The notes under the pieces were generated by a model. The model worked only from the letters and a program-made list of their open reading frames with translations. It did not search any database and had not been told where the DNA came from. A program made the translations under genes and the position numbers. From NCBI GenBank assembly GCA_022572485.1, contig JACZVU010000011.1, positions 1-30,880 on the forward strand: a stretch of 30,880 bases of DNA. Reading direction: 5' to 3'. Shown here one piece after another: positions 8,732 to 16,364 of the stretch (the first letter of the stretch is position 1; the number at the start of each line of letters is the position of its first letter). The DNA comes from Myxococcales bacterium (GTDB lineage Bacteria; Myxococcota_A; UBA9160; SMWR01).

Positions 8732-9112
8732 TCAGGCCGCTTCCCGGGTTTGGGGTTTTCCCCGTTCGAAGAACAGGGAGGGCGCCAGCCCTCCGAGCGA
8801 CCCATGGGGTCGCTCGTGGTTGTACTCGTGAAGCCAGCTCTCCGAGGCTTCTCGCGCCTCCCGGACGGATTCGAATAGCCAGCGATTCAAGCAAGCCGTC
8901 TCTGAACACCGCGTTGAAGCTCTCGTTATGCCCGTTCTGCCAAGGACTCCCAGGCTCGATGAAGCGCGCCCCGATAGGTCGCTCTTCGATCCAGTCCTGA
9001 ACCTTCTTCGCCACGAACTCTGGGCTGTTGTCGCTCTTCACGATCGTGGGCTTGCCGTGGAGTTTCACCAACTGCTCGAGTACGCGTACGACATCGACCG
9101 AATGCTCCCAGC
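8732..9112 (-). pseudogene. IS3-family orfB (DDE transposase) fragment with frameshift
   Basis: The fragment covers the second half of the integrase core: VVRVLEQLVKLHGKP, then VKSDNSPEF (second catalytic Asp), FIEPGSPWQNGHNESFNAVF (catalytic Glu), then RDG. Just after RDG an extra T shifts the frame. In the +1 frame the expected C-terminus continues as CLNRWLFESVREAREASESW and HEYNHERPHGSLGGLAPS and stops at 8732-8734. The first catalytic Asp region is deleted. It is therefore a dead transposase. Without the frameshift it would end at its own stop, not run into the GT11 stump. Confidence 0.82.
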
Positions 9113-9172
9113 CACCTCCGTGACCTTCAGGATCCCGATGATCTGCTCTTCACTGAAGTGTTTGCGCTTCAT
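9063..9172 (-). pseudogene. IS3-family orfA start, fused out of frame by internal deletion
   Basis: ATG at 9172 follows a good ribosome site (AGGAGG, 9178-9183 region) and encodes MKRKHFSEEQIIGILK, the helix-turn-helix start of IS3-family OrfA proteins. After about 16 codons the sequence jumps to orfB material read in another frame and stops about 36 codons after the start. This marks the left boundary of the internal deletion at roughly 9115-9125. Confidence 0.75.
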
Positions 9173-9306
9173 CTTGCCTCCTGTTGCCTTCGACGAAGAC
9201 TAACTCAGAGGCTGGTACCAGTATGAAGGGGTCGACCAGTCAGGCTCAAGCTCTGCCAAAATCTAACACTTTCGATGGATCAGAATTTTCGGAGCAGATC
9301 ACAAAC

Positions 9307-10098
9307 CTAAAGACACGCTGATCGCCTTGCCAACTGCGACTCTACGCTACTGTTGTCAAAACAGTATCCGAGTAAGGCTATATCCTTTTCATAAACCGTT
9401 GATACCAACTCTCTCGTCCTATCGCTGTAGTAGGCCTTATATTCCTGCCTGTCACTTTGATTGATTTTAGGCAACGAACAGTTTCTTCCGATTTTCTGCG
9501 CTACGATCTGGAAATCTTCTTCTAAGTTTTCAAAAAGACAGTTGAAGTCCAGTTTGATCTTTCCCGCACTATCAGTTATGTAGTGACACTGCGGTCTGAA
9601 GTGCGGCCACTTCCATATATTCTCTTTATTCAGCCAACCAACCACAAATTCTTCAAAACCGGAATATCCTGCTAGCTCGCCCTCAAACCAGCGCTTGTCT
9701 GCAGACCCAAATCCGCCCGTACGCAGAAAGTGATATGCAGAGACTAATCGATCCCATGGATTCCTGACAATGGTAAATTTGAAATAGGAGAGTATTTCAG
9801 CGGGCTTGAACACGCGAAAATACTCTTCCAAAGTGGCGTGCCCACCGGCAAGGTTACCATACAGCGACCTGGCAACAGAAACACCAGCGCACTTTGGGAT
9901 GTGCACAAAAATGGATCGTGAGTCATCAAAAGGCTTGTATGAGTAGGTATCGGTCGTAACGATTCTCCGTTTTTCCTGAAACACATTGTATTGTCTAGGG
10001 TGCTTGAGCCTGTAACTGATTCTGAGCAGCTCCAAATATATTTCGGGAGACAAGCTTGATCTTATCGTAGTAAGTGCAGACACCACCGCGAGCTCCAT
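9307..10098 (-). CDS. Sulfotransferase (Sulfotransfer_2-like, carbohydrate type)
   Basis: The 263-residue protein starts here at ATG 10098; ATG 10134 and GTG 10197 are possible but the latter reaches into IS-end DNA. FVHIPKCAGVSVARSLYG (64-81) is the 5'-phosphosulfate-binding loop for PAPS. FTIVRNPWDRLVSAYHF (108-124) is the 3'-phosphate-binding block with the expected Arg and Ser. This pairing is typical of Golgi-like carbohydrate sulfotransferases and their bacterial relatives, which move sulfate from PAPS to a sugar hydroxyl. It probably modifies the polysaccharide made by the surrounding cluster. The gene is strikingly AT-richer (near 42% GC in a sampled 60-base stretch) than its neighbours and is bracketed by two IS3-family remnants. 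That suggests recent acquisition. No PAPS synthesis genes are in the window. Confidence 0.83.
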   Translation of the reverse strand: MELAVVSALTTIRSSLSPEIYLELLRISYRLKHPRQYNVFQEKRRIVTTDTYSYKPFDDSRSIFVHIPKCAGVSVARSLYGNLAGGHATLEEYFRVFKPAEILSYFKFTIVRNPWDRLVSAYHFLRTGGFGSADKRWFEGELAGYSGFEEFVVGWLNKENIWKWPHFRPQCHYITDSAGKIKLDFNCLFENLEEDFQIVAQKIGRNCSLPKINQSDRQEYKAYYSDRTRELVSTVYEKDIALLGYCFDNSSVESQLARRSACL

Positions 10099-10219
10099 TG
10101 AAAACGACCTGTAGACATGCTGACCTTGCTCCATTTTCTGGGCCACCGAGGCCCCTCCGATCAGCTTGCTTTGATCCGGACCCCATCTCAGGCCCACCTA
10201 GCAGAGCCGCTCCGCAGCC

Positions 10220-10875
10220 TTACGGGGAGGCCCATCCCATCAGATTGGCCACGTACTGCGCAGGGGGGATATTCCCGAGCGCCGAATGCGGCTGCTGCTC
10301 ATTGTAGTCCGTCCTCCAGCTTTCGATCAGACTCCGCGTGTCGTCGAGCGTATCGAACCAGTTCGCGTTCAGGCATTCATCGCGCAGCTTGCCGTTGAAG
10401 CTCTCGACCACGCCGTTCTCCGTGGGCTGATCCGGTGTGATGAAGTGCACCGCGACCCCGCGGCCGTACGCCCAGGCGCCGAAGGGATTCGACGTGAACT
10501 CCGTGCCGTTGTCCACCTGGACGCCCGCCGGCTTCCCGTGCTCTCCGATCCGAGTATCGAGACAGTCCATTACCCAATCCGAAGAGAACGAGCGCGCGGC
10601 CGCAATCTCGACACATTCTCGGCTCGTGATGTCGAGCACATTCAATGTTCTGAACCGTTTTCTCGTTGCTAGGCGATCTGACATGAAGTCCATCGTCCAC
10701 AGCTCGTCCGGCGCTGCGGAATCGGAAGCGGAAACCGCGATTTGCTAGCTCGCTTCTTTCGTCGCTTCGTTCGGATCTGAAGGGTTTCGAACCGATACAA
10801 CCGCAAGACGCGTTTCGCATTCATCTTCCACCCCTCCCGTCGTAAGAACACCGTAAGCCGCCGATACCTATAGGT
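10220..10875 (-). pseudogene. IS3-family orfB transposase, frameshifted, 5' truncated
   Basis: The 5' part (about 10875-10716) reads YRYRRLTVFLRREGWKMNAK and RTKRRKKRAS, the HTH_21 region of IS3-family OrfB. Near 10705-10716 the frame shifts. The other frame continues PDELWTMDFMSDRLATRKRF with the first catalytic Asp, then VQVDNGTEF (second Asp) and ENGVVESFNGKLRDECLN (Glu), and ends at 10220. All three DDE residues remain, but the frameshift and lack of a normal 5' end or orfA make it a pseudogene. It is a different IS3 subgroup from the element at 8674-9242; their orfB sequences differ clearly. The ends of this element were not identified. Confidence 0.85.
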
Positions 10876-11014
10876 AGAATTGGGAATCCGATTCGGGATT
10901 ATCGGACAAAGCTCACTCACAAACCGGGCCGGAGAGGACATGAGCGTCAACACCAACCCAGCAGGGTCGTGCCACTTCGCCCAAGGCCAAACGCAAACTG
11001 ATACCGCATGACGT
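10876..11014. other. Degraded IS flank
   Basis: These bases lie between the recognisable transposase and the ATPase stop. A weak continuation of the orfB frame goes to 10956, but its residues no longer resemble the family. I see no gene, terminator or clear inverted repeat here. Confidence 0.3.
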
Positions 11015-12223
11015 TCAGACTTTCTCCCAGATTCCGGGAATGAAAGCTCCGATTTGATCTCGTTGCTTGGCGAGGTACGGCTGGATCAGGGGGTCGCTCA
11101 CGCCTACGTCCGACAGAGAAAAGTTTAAGACATTCTCGGCGTAGTAGATTGATTCCAGCTCCCGGAAAATCCCCAATGCCAACGAATAGTCTCCGGGTGG
11201 GAGATGGTGTTCCGGAATACGGATCGAAAGCTTGGGGTTGCCAGCCTCCAGGACATCCACCACGCTCCGGGAGGTCAGGAGCCGAGCCCCCAGCGAATTG
11301 TAGATCCCGAGCCCGATACTAATGGTTTCGAACCGCCGATCGAGAGACAACGAGAGATCGAAACGCATCGGCTTGTCGAAGCCGGGCTCTTGCGCAGCTT
11401 CGTTGAAGCGAATCGATTCGATGCGCAACTGAGCGTCTCTGGTGGATAGATTCTCTGCCACTGCTCGCTGATTTCCAGGCGATAGGTAGGTGGCCACGAC
11501 CTGGGCCGTTTGTTCATCGGCTACCAGATTTCCATTCTCGATAAGGATCGACCTCGAGGTGAGCTGCTGTACAGCCGCCATGTTATGGCTCACGAAAAGA
11601 ACCGTTCGGCCGCTCGTGGCTACTTGCGAAATCTTTCCAAGACACTTTTTCTGAAAGACGGAATCTCCAACCGCCAACACTTCATCGACGAGCAAGATTT
11701 CGGGCTCCAGATGCGCGGCAACTGCAAATGCAAGCCGAACGTACATGCCCGACGAGTACCGCTTGACGGGTGTGTCCAAGAATTTCTCCACCTCCGCAAA
11801 AGCTACGATCTCGTCGAATTTTGATTTGATTTCCTGGCGTGCCATCCCGAGGATGGAACCGTTCATGTAGATGTTTTCTCGACCCGAGAGTTCCGGATGA
11901 AAGCCGGTTCCGACTTCCAGAAGGCTGGACACACGCCCGCGAAGTCGAATCCGGCCCTCCGTGGGCGGCGTGATACGCGACAGAATCTTCAGGAGCGTGC
12001 TCTTGCCAGCGCCGTTTCTACCAATGATTCCAACCACTTCTCCTGCGGCGACATCGAAAGACACGTCCTTGAGCGCCCAGAAGTGATCTTCGGCGCGGCC
12101 TTCGATCGGATTCCGGGGCCCCCTCCCAATCCGCACACAGTGCATGATCGCGTCTCTCAACGTGTCGTGTCGGATGCTCTGACCCAGCTGGTAACGCTTT
12201 CCGATGCCTTCTACGTGAATCAT
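11015..12223 (-). CDS. wzt: Polysaccharide ABC exporter ATP-binding subunit with C-terminal domain (Wzt-like)
   Basis: The 402-residue ATPase has Walker A GRNGAGKST (68-76), the ABC signature RYSSGM (155-160), Walker B ILLVDE (176-181) and the switch His in FVSHN (210-214). The spacing GTGFHPELSGRENIYMNG is characteristic of O-antigen/teichoic-acid exporters. Residues from about 250 on form an extra domain with beta-rich segments (FDLSLSLDRRF, LPPGDYSLALGIF), as in Wzt proteins whose C-terminal domain binds the modified non-reducing end of the chain. It would power export of the lipid-linked polymer across the inner membrane. The ATG directly abuts the stop of the permease gene, confirming the pair. 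Motifs are complete, so it looks functional. The C-terminal ligand is not predictable. Confidence 0.93.
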   Translation of the reverse strand: MIHVEGIGKRYQLGQSIRHDTLRDAIMHCVRIGRGPRNPIEGRAEDHFWALKDVSFDVAAGEVVGIIGRNGAGKSTLLKILSRITPPTEGRIRLRGRVSSLLEVGTGFHPELSGRENIYMNGSILGMARQEIKSKFDEIVAFAEVEKFLDTPVKRYSSGMYVRLAFAVAAHLEPEILLVDEVLAVGDSVFQKKCLGKISQVATSGRTVLFVSHNMAAVQQLTSRSILIENGNLVADEQTAQVVATYLSPGNQRAVAENLSTRDAQLRIESIRFNEAAQEPGFDKPMRFDLSLSLDRRFETISIGLGIYNSLGARLLTSRSVVDVLEAGNPKLSIRIPEHHLPPGDYSLALGIFRELESIYYAENVLNFSLSDVGVSDPLIQPYLAKQRDQIGAFIPGIWEKV

Positions 12224-13093
12224 CTAGACCACATCCGCGAACGAGCGCTCCATTCGCTTGAAGAAGAGCCCGCCCGTTACGAAGAGCACCAAAGACACAG
12301 CCGCCGACACAAGAACGAGAACTCCGGGTGGATCACCGTGCGCGAAAAGCGCCCAGCGAAAACCCTCGATCACGCCCGTCATCGGATTGAGGGCGTACAA
12401 CCACTGGAAGTCCGGAGGAACGAGGGATGCCGGATAGACGACAGGCGATGCGTACAACCAGACCTGGACGACAAACGGGATCAGCTGTCCGACATCGCGG
12501 AAATAGACGTTGAGCGCCGAGAGCCAGATTCCGACGCCAGCCGCCGCCACCCATGCCCAGAGCACACACAGCGGCAGCAAATAGAGGCTGTGGAGGGTCG
12601 GTTCGAGTTGGTAGTAGAACATCATTGCGAACAGAACCGACGACGCGATCAACAGATCCACCAACGGCGCGAGCGTGGCGGCCATCGGGACAATCAAACG
12701 AGGGAAGTAGACCTTCGTGAGCAGGTTGCGCTCGACGACCATGCTGAGAGTGGCCTTCTGCAACGACTGGGCAAAGAACAGCCAGGGCAGCAAACCGGCA
12801 TATGAGAAGATCGGATACGGAATGCCATCCGTGGGGATATTCGCCACCCTGCCGAAGATGATGGTGAAGATCACCATCGTGATCAGCGGCGTCAGCAGCG
12901 CCCAGAGAATGCCGAGAACGGATTGCTTGTAGCGCACCGATACATCGCGCCACACCATGAACCCGAACAGCTCGCGGTAGGCCCACAATTCCTTGAAGTC
13001 GATGGATCCGAACCCTGTGGGCGGAGTGATCAGCAATTCTACATCGCGCGAATCAGCAGCCATGGTCCATCTCGCGGTTAGCGGAGAGAACAC
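12224..13093 (-). CDS. wzm: Polysaccharide ABC exporter permease (Wzm-like, ABC-2 type)
   Basis: The protein has 289 residues, or 279 if it starts at ATG 13063 (MAADSRD). WAYRELFGFMVWRDVSVRYKQS is the conserved cytoplasmic entry segment of ABC-2 exporters of O-antigen. It is followed by LGILWALLTPLITMVIFTII and about five further transmembrane helices. LYALNPMTGVIEGFRWALF near the C-terminus is the other hallmark. It forms the channel of the exporter with the ATPase encoded right after it with no intergenic base. The ATG at 13093 lacks a clear ribosome site, and the choice of start is uncertain by ten codons. Presence of this pair implies ABC-dependent rather than Wzx/Wzy assembly for at least one polymer. 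Confidence 0.93.
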   Translation of the reverse strand: MFSPLTARWTMAADSRDVELLITPPTGFGSIDFKELWAYRELFGFMVWRDVSVRYKQSVLGILWALLTPLITMVIFTIIFGRVANIPTDGIPYPIFSYAGLLPWLFFAQSLQKATLSMVVERNLLTKVYFPRLIVPMAATLAPLVDLLIASSVLFAMMFYYQLEPTLHSLYLLPLCVLWAWVAAAGVGIWLSALNVYFRDVGQLIPFVVQVWLYASPVVYPASLVPPDFQWLYALNPMTGVIEGFRWALFAHGDPPGVLVLVSAAVSLVLFVTGGLFFKRMERSFADVV

Positions 13094-13101
13094 CTCAGAA
13101 A

Positions 13102-13139
13102 CCGCGGAGTCCGCGGCAAATCAGACCCTCTGGTGGTCT
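13102..13139 (-). terminator. Tandem hairpins between the epimerase and permease genes
   Basis: CCGCGG-AGT-CCGCGG at 13102-13116 forms a 6-bp all-GC stem. In the minus-strand direction it is followed by TTTCTG. A second, weaker hairpin at 13123-13139 pairs AGACC with GGTCT. They lie in the 131-bp gap after the epimerase stop. They could attenuate or end transcription before the exporter genes, but the T-tract is short. Confidence 0.35.
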
Positions 13140-13224
13140 TCATCGTCCACAAACCGGCAAATCCTGAGCGGAACCCCGTGGATAACCTCAGGCTGGCAGA
13201 TGGCGGAGGTTCGGGTCGAATCGG

Positions 13225-14205
13225 CTACAGACCGGCGTCTCCCCGAGCCTTGAGCTGCTCGTGGATCCAGCGGTAGGTGATCTCGATGCCGCGCTCCAAG
13301 CTGGTCTGCGGCACCCAGCCGAGGGTGTTGCGCAGGCGCCGGTTGTCGCTGTTGCGGCCGCGAACACCCTGGGGTTTGCTGGTGTCGTACTCTTTCTTGA
13401 TCGACTTGCCGGCTGCCGCAGCGACCATGTCGACGAGTTCGTCCACCGAGATCAGGCGGTCCTGACCGAGGTTCAGCGGCTCGCGGTAGTCCGAGCGCAT
13501 CAGTCGGCAGATCCCTTCGACGCAATCGTCGATATAGCAATAGGAGCGGGTCTGCTTGCCGTCGCCCCAGACTTCGATGGAGTCGTTATCGGCAGCCATT
13601 GCGATCTTGCGACAGAACGCAGCGGGCGATTTTTCGCGACCGCCTTCGAAAGTACCGAGCGGGCCGAAGATGTTATGGAAACGAACCACCCGAGTCTCCA
13701 AGCCGTAGTCTTCCGTGTAGTGTCGACAGAGGCGCTCCGCGAAGAGCTTCTCCCACCCGTAGCCGTCCTCGGCGTCCGCCGGGTAGGCGTGCTCCTCGGC
13801 GAGCGGCGTGACGTCGGGCGTGTCCTGCCGATAACCGGGATAGACACACGCCGACGATGTGAAGAGAAACCGGCTGATCTCGTTGACCCGGGCCGCCTCG
13901 AGGATGTGGAGGTTGATGAGCGAGTTATCGCGGGTGATCTCCGCCTTGTTGGTCCCGATGAAACCGATGCCGCCCATGTTGGCAGCGAGGTTGTAGACCT
14001 CGTCGATCTCGCGCGTCGCCTGCAGACAATCGCTCCAGCGGCGCAGGTCGAGGATCTCGAACGACTGGGCACGCGTCGCCTCGTACTCGGGATACTTGAG
14101 ATCTACGCCGCGCACCCAGTAGCCGTCGGTGACGAGCCGGTTGACCAGGTGGTGGCCGATGAATCCGCCCGCACCCGTAACAAGAACGCGTTTTCCTGAA
14201 ATCAT
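13225..14205 (-). CDS. GDP-mannose 3,5-epimerase homologue (NAD-dependent SDR)
   Basis: The 326-residue cytoplasmic enzyme is an extended short-chain dehydrogenase. NAD binding is by GAGGFIG (11-17). The blocks NLAANMGGIGFIG (72-84), SSACVYPG (117-124), DGYGWEK (147-153), RFHNIFGPLGTF (175-186), GGREKSPAAFCRK (188-200) and WGDGKQTRSY (213-222) match GDP-D-mannose 3',5'-epimerase better than other sugar epimerases. Tyr149 and Lys153 form the YxxxK pair. Cys120 and Lys192 match the acid/base pair of the plant enzyme, with the same 72-residue spacing. The expected product is GDP-L-galactose, with GDP-L-gulose as side product. ATG 14205 overlaps the upstream stop (ATGA), which sets the start; the longer frame to 14280 is rejected. 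Confidence 0.87.
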   Translation of the reverse strand: MISGKRVLVTGAGGFIGHHLVNRLVTDGYWVRGVDLKYPEYEATRAQSFEILDLRRWSDCLQATREIDEVYNLAANMGGIGFIGTNKAEITRDNSLINLHILEAARVNEISRFLFTSSACVYPGYRQDTPDVTPLAEEHAYPADAEDGYGWEKLFAERLCRHYTEDYGLETRVVRFHNIFGPLGTFEGGREKSPAAFCRKIAMAADNDSIEVWGDGKQTRSYCYIDDCVEGICRLMRSDYREPLNLGQDRLISVDELVDMVAAAAGKSIKKEYDTSKPQGVRGRNSDNRRLRNTLGWVPQTSLERGIEITYRWIHEQLKARGDAGL

Positions 14206-15125
14206 TTGGAGAATTCCCTTGCCAATTGCCGAACGAAGTGAAAGAGAAAACGGGGATTGTGGTAGAGATATCGACGCCACAGGCGCCTTGGTTCACAGCA
14301 GAGTCTGAACAACCATTCGAGTCCCGAGGCCTGCACCCACGCGGGTGCTTGTGCCTTGCGGCCAGTGTGAAAGTCGAAAGCCGCGCCTATTCCCACCATG
14401 ACACAAGATAGTGATTCTCGGTGATCGGCAATCCAACGCTCCTGCTTGGGGCAACCCAGACCCACGAAGAGAATGCTCGTGCCCGAGGATTCGATGCCGT
14501 CGATCACTTTCTGATCCTCCTCAGCGATAAGCGCGCGATACGGCGGAGCCCAGGCGAAGGACACTTCCAGACCGGGAAATCGCTTCCACATCCGCCGAAC
14601 CAGTTCGCCCAGAACCTCGGCGCTACCCCCGTAGAATCCCACCGACAATCCGCGCTCACGCGCGAGGCCACAGACCATCGGAAGTAGCGACGGTCCGTAG
14701 ACGCGCTCGGCTTTCTCGACGCCGAGCAACCGAAGCGCCCATACGAGTGGAACACCATCTGGTGTTACTCGATCTGCAGAATTCACGATCCGCTGGAACC
14801 CTGGGTCGTCGAAGGCCTCCATCACCATGTGAACGGTCGAGACGCAAACCGCGCCGCCGTCCCCAGTCGAGACCAGATCCGCGATGACCTCGGCGGTCTC
14901 CCGGTAGCTGGTTCCATCGACCCGCATCCCGAGCACATAGCGGGACGGACAACTCCGAGCGGGAGAAGGATCCAGCGCTCCATCCGAGCGCCCTTGCGAC
15001 CGGATGGGCTCGTCTGAAAATCTCGGAACGTTCACGTCCAACTTCCACAACGGGTTGCACGCTGCCCATGAACTCCCCGTATCGGCGGAGAACGCGTAAC
15101 AGTTGAGGCATGTGGTGTTATGCAC
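14202..15125 (-). CDS. WecG/TagA/CpsF-family glycosyltransferase (GT26)
   Basis: The protein has 307 residues from ATG 15125. The family domain starts near residue 63 (YVLGMRVDGTSY) and runs to the end. It has VSTVHMVMEAFDDP, SADRVTPDGVPLVWALRLLG with the catalytic-type Asp, GLGCPKQERWI, GIGAAFDFHTG and the C-terminal GLEWLFRLCCEPRRLWRRYL. GT26 enzymes move N-acetylmannosamine(uronic acid) or related sugars onto lipid-linked primers at the membrane face. The basic C-terminal helices (RRLWRRYLYHNPRFLFHF) are the membrane-contact element. The first 60 residues are unlike the family and may be untranslated; a later start is possible. The gene overlaps the epimerase by 4 bp. It is the first gene of the minus-strand cluster and faces the divergent lipoprotein gene. 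Confidence 0.9.
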   Translation of the reverse strand: MHNTTCLNCYAFSADTGSSWAACNPLWKLDVNVPRFSDEPIRSQGRSDGALDPSPARSCPSRYVLGMRVDGTSYRETAEVIADLVSTGDGGAVCVSTVHMVMEAFDDPGFQRIVNSADRVTPDGVPLVWALRLLGVEKAERVYGPSLLPMVCGLARERGLSVGFYGGSAEVLGELVRRMWKRFPGLEVSFAWAPPYRALIAEEDQKVIDGIESSGTSILFVGLGCPKQERWIADHRESLSCVMVGIGAAFDFHTGRKAQAPAWVQASGLEWLFRLCCEPRRLWRRYLYHNPRFLFHFVRQLAREFSK

Positions 15126-15200
15126 TCAGGCTTCCACCTCAAGGAGGGCGGGATCTCCTCCGATGGATGTCGCGTATAGATGGAGAGGAGAGCACCCCTC
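15126..15200. other. Short divergent promoter region
   Basis: Only about 75 bp separate the divergent WecG-family and lipoprotein genes, so both promoters must overlap here or in the coding starts. I see no convincing sigma-70 hexamer pair. Confidence 0.3.
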
Positions 15201-16364
15201 ATGAGCCGTTCGCGCTCCCCAATTTTGGCGCTGATGACGACCGCGCTGGGGCTCGGATCGGCTTTGTGGATCGCCACCGGCTGCGGCGAGATCGAGGTGA
15301 TGAAGCGCTGGCCGAGCGGCGCCGCGCTGCTCGCGGATACCCACAGCTTGGATCGACTCCTCGAACACGTGGCGCGGCTCGAAGGAACACCGTTGGCCCG
15401 GCAGGCCGAGAAGATCCGCGCGCTACTTCCCAACTGCCCGACCGTCGAAGGCCGCGCAGAGAGCGGCCGGACGTCCGACCTCTGGACGGCGTTGAGCTGC
15501 GCGACCGAGAGTTCGGACCTGGCCGCACTCGAACAGGCACGCAACGGTTGGGATCTCGCGGTCAGCGTTCCGGTCGCCGGCGACCATTGGTTGGGCATGC
15601 TCTCGATCCGTCCGAGTGGCGACGTCGAAATCGAACTCCGGCTACCCCACATCGCCGCCGAGGGTCTGGCGAGCCTTGCGCTGCCCGGCCATGAGGCGGC
15701 TGGAGCCGTCGAGTTGAGCGAATCCGAAACCCTGGTTCACGCACGGGTTCGGCCTCAAGGCGGACTCGATCTCGCTTCGCTGGTTCCCTCGGGCAGTCAG
15801 GGAGCCCGATTGTTTCGCCTCAAAAGCAAGTTATTTGCGGGTGTCGCTCTCGACGGGGTTTGGGAAATCGCAATCTACCTACCGGAGAAAGGCGATCCAA
15901 TGCCCCGGACCGCGCTCGCGCTGAACTTCTCTCATCGCTCGGCGGCAGTTGCGGCAATGGAGGATTTCATCGCCAACCTACAAGAGTCCTGGCCCGTGGC
16001 TCGGACCTTCTTCCGGCTCGACGAGGCCGAAGGCGCTTGCCTCCTCGACCTCTCGATCATGCCCAGCCTCGCACCCTGCTACGTCGCGACGGAGCGGGCG
16101 CTGATCCTGGGCTGGAACCCGGCCAGCCTGCGCAAGGCCCTCGACGGCCATCACGGCGAACGCGACGGGCTCGGAGATTCCAGTGGTGCGATCATCCACC
16201 TCGATCGCTTCGCCAACGCAGACCGGATCCTGTCTTCCGCGCTGTCGGCCGAAACGAGCCCACATTCAATCCAATTCCCCTGGAAGCGAATCACCGCAAA
16301 AGGGGCTCCCGATCTGTCCGGTTTTCGACTCCAGCTCCGATTCGAATCGGATCTCGGCACATGA
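15201..16364 (+). CDS. Unrecognised lipoprotein (DUF3352-like pattern)
   Basis: The protein has 387 residues from ATG 15201, which follows a GAGAGGAGAG purine run; ATG 15180 would add seven residues. A signal sequence (LALMTTALGLGSALWIATGC) ends in a plausible lipobox, so a lipid-anchored envelope protein is expected. The mature part alternates charged helices and strands. The ending, CYVATERALILGWNPASLRKAL followed by a short acidic loop and GAIIHLDRF, recalls DUF3352-type proteins; that is memory-based and weak. No catalytic motif is visible. Its stop TGA (16362-16364) overlaps the ATG (16361-16363) of the following TPR-phosphatase gene, so the two are translationally coupled and likely work together in the envelope. 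Confidence 0.7.
   Translation: MSRSRSPILALMTTALGLGSALWIATGCGEIEVMKRWPSGAALLADTHSLDRLLEHVARLEGTPLARQAEKIRALLPNCPTVEGRAESGRTSDLWTALSCATESSDLAALEQARNGWDLAVSVPVAGDHWLGMLSIRPSGDVEIELRLPHIAAEGLASLALPGHEAAGAVELSESETLVHARVRPQGGLDLASLVPSGSQGARLFRLKSKLFAGVALDGVWEIAIYLPEKGDPMPRTALALNFSHRSAAVAAMEDFIANLQESWPVARTFFRLDEAEGACLLDLSIMPSLAPCYVATERALILGWNPASLRKALDGHHGERDGLGDSSGAIIHLDRFANADRILSSALSAETSPHSIQFPWKRITAKGAPDLSGFRLQLRFESDLGT

Larger units (their letters stand above)
8674..9242 (-). mobile_element. IS3-family remnant, internally deleted, with both ends
   Basis: The element of about 570 bp has imperfect terminal inverted repeats. The plus strand from 8674 begins GACTGG...CCC...GTACCA, and the minus strand from 9241 begins GACTGG...CCC...GTACCAG, aligning over about 30 bases with one gap. 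Inside are the start of orfA and the second half of orfB, with everything between deleted; orfB also carries a one-base frameshift. The flanking bases (ggatt before, ggctc after) are not an obvious target duplication, which fits a deletion that removed adjacent DNA, including the GT11 5' part. Full IS3-family elements are 1.2-1.5 kb, so this one cannot move by itself. Confidence 0.8.

Noticed and set aside
8385..9071. A single 228-residue gene
   Set aside because: The front is IS3 transposase, the middle is frameshifted transposase and the rear is a GT11 stump; it is a chance fusion.
13261..14199. 312-codon plus-strand frame over the epimerase gene
   Set aside because: It is the antisense shadow of a gene whose catalytic motifs are all intact.
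15860..16360. N-terminal extension of the TPR-phosphatase protein
   Set aside because: It overlaps the lipoprotein gene in another frame; the ATG at 16361 follows the ATGA overlap and begins with a membrane anchor.
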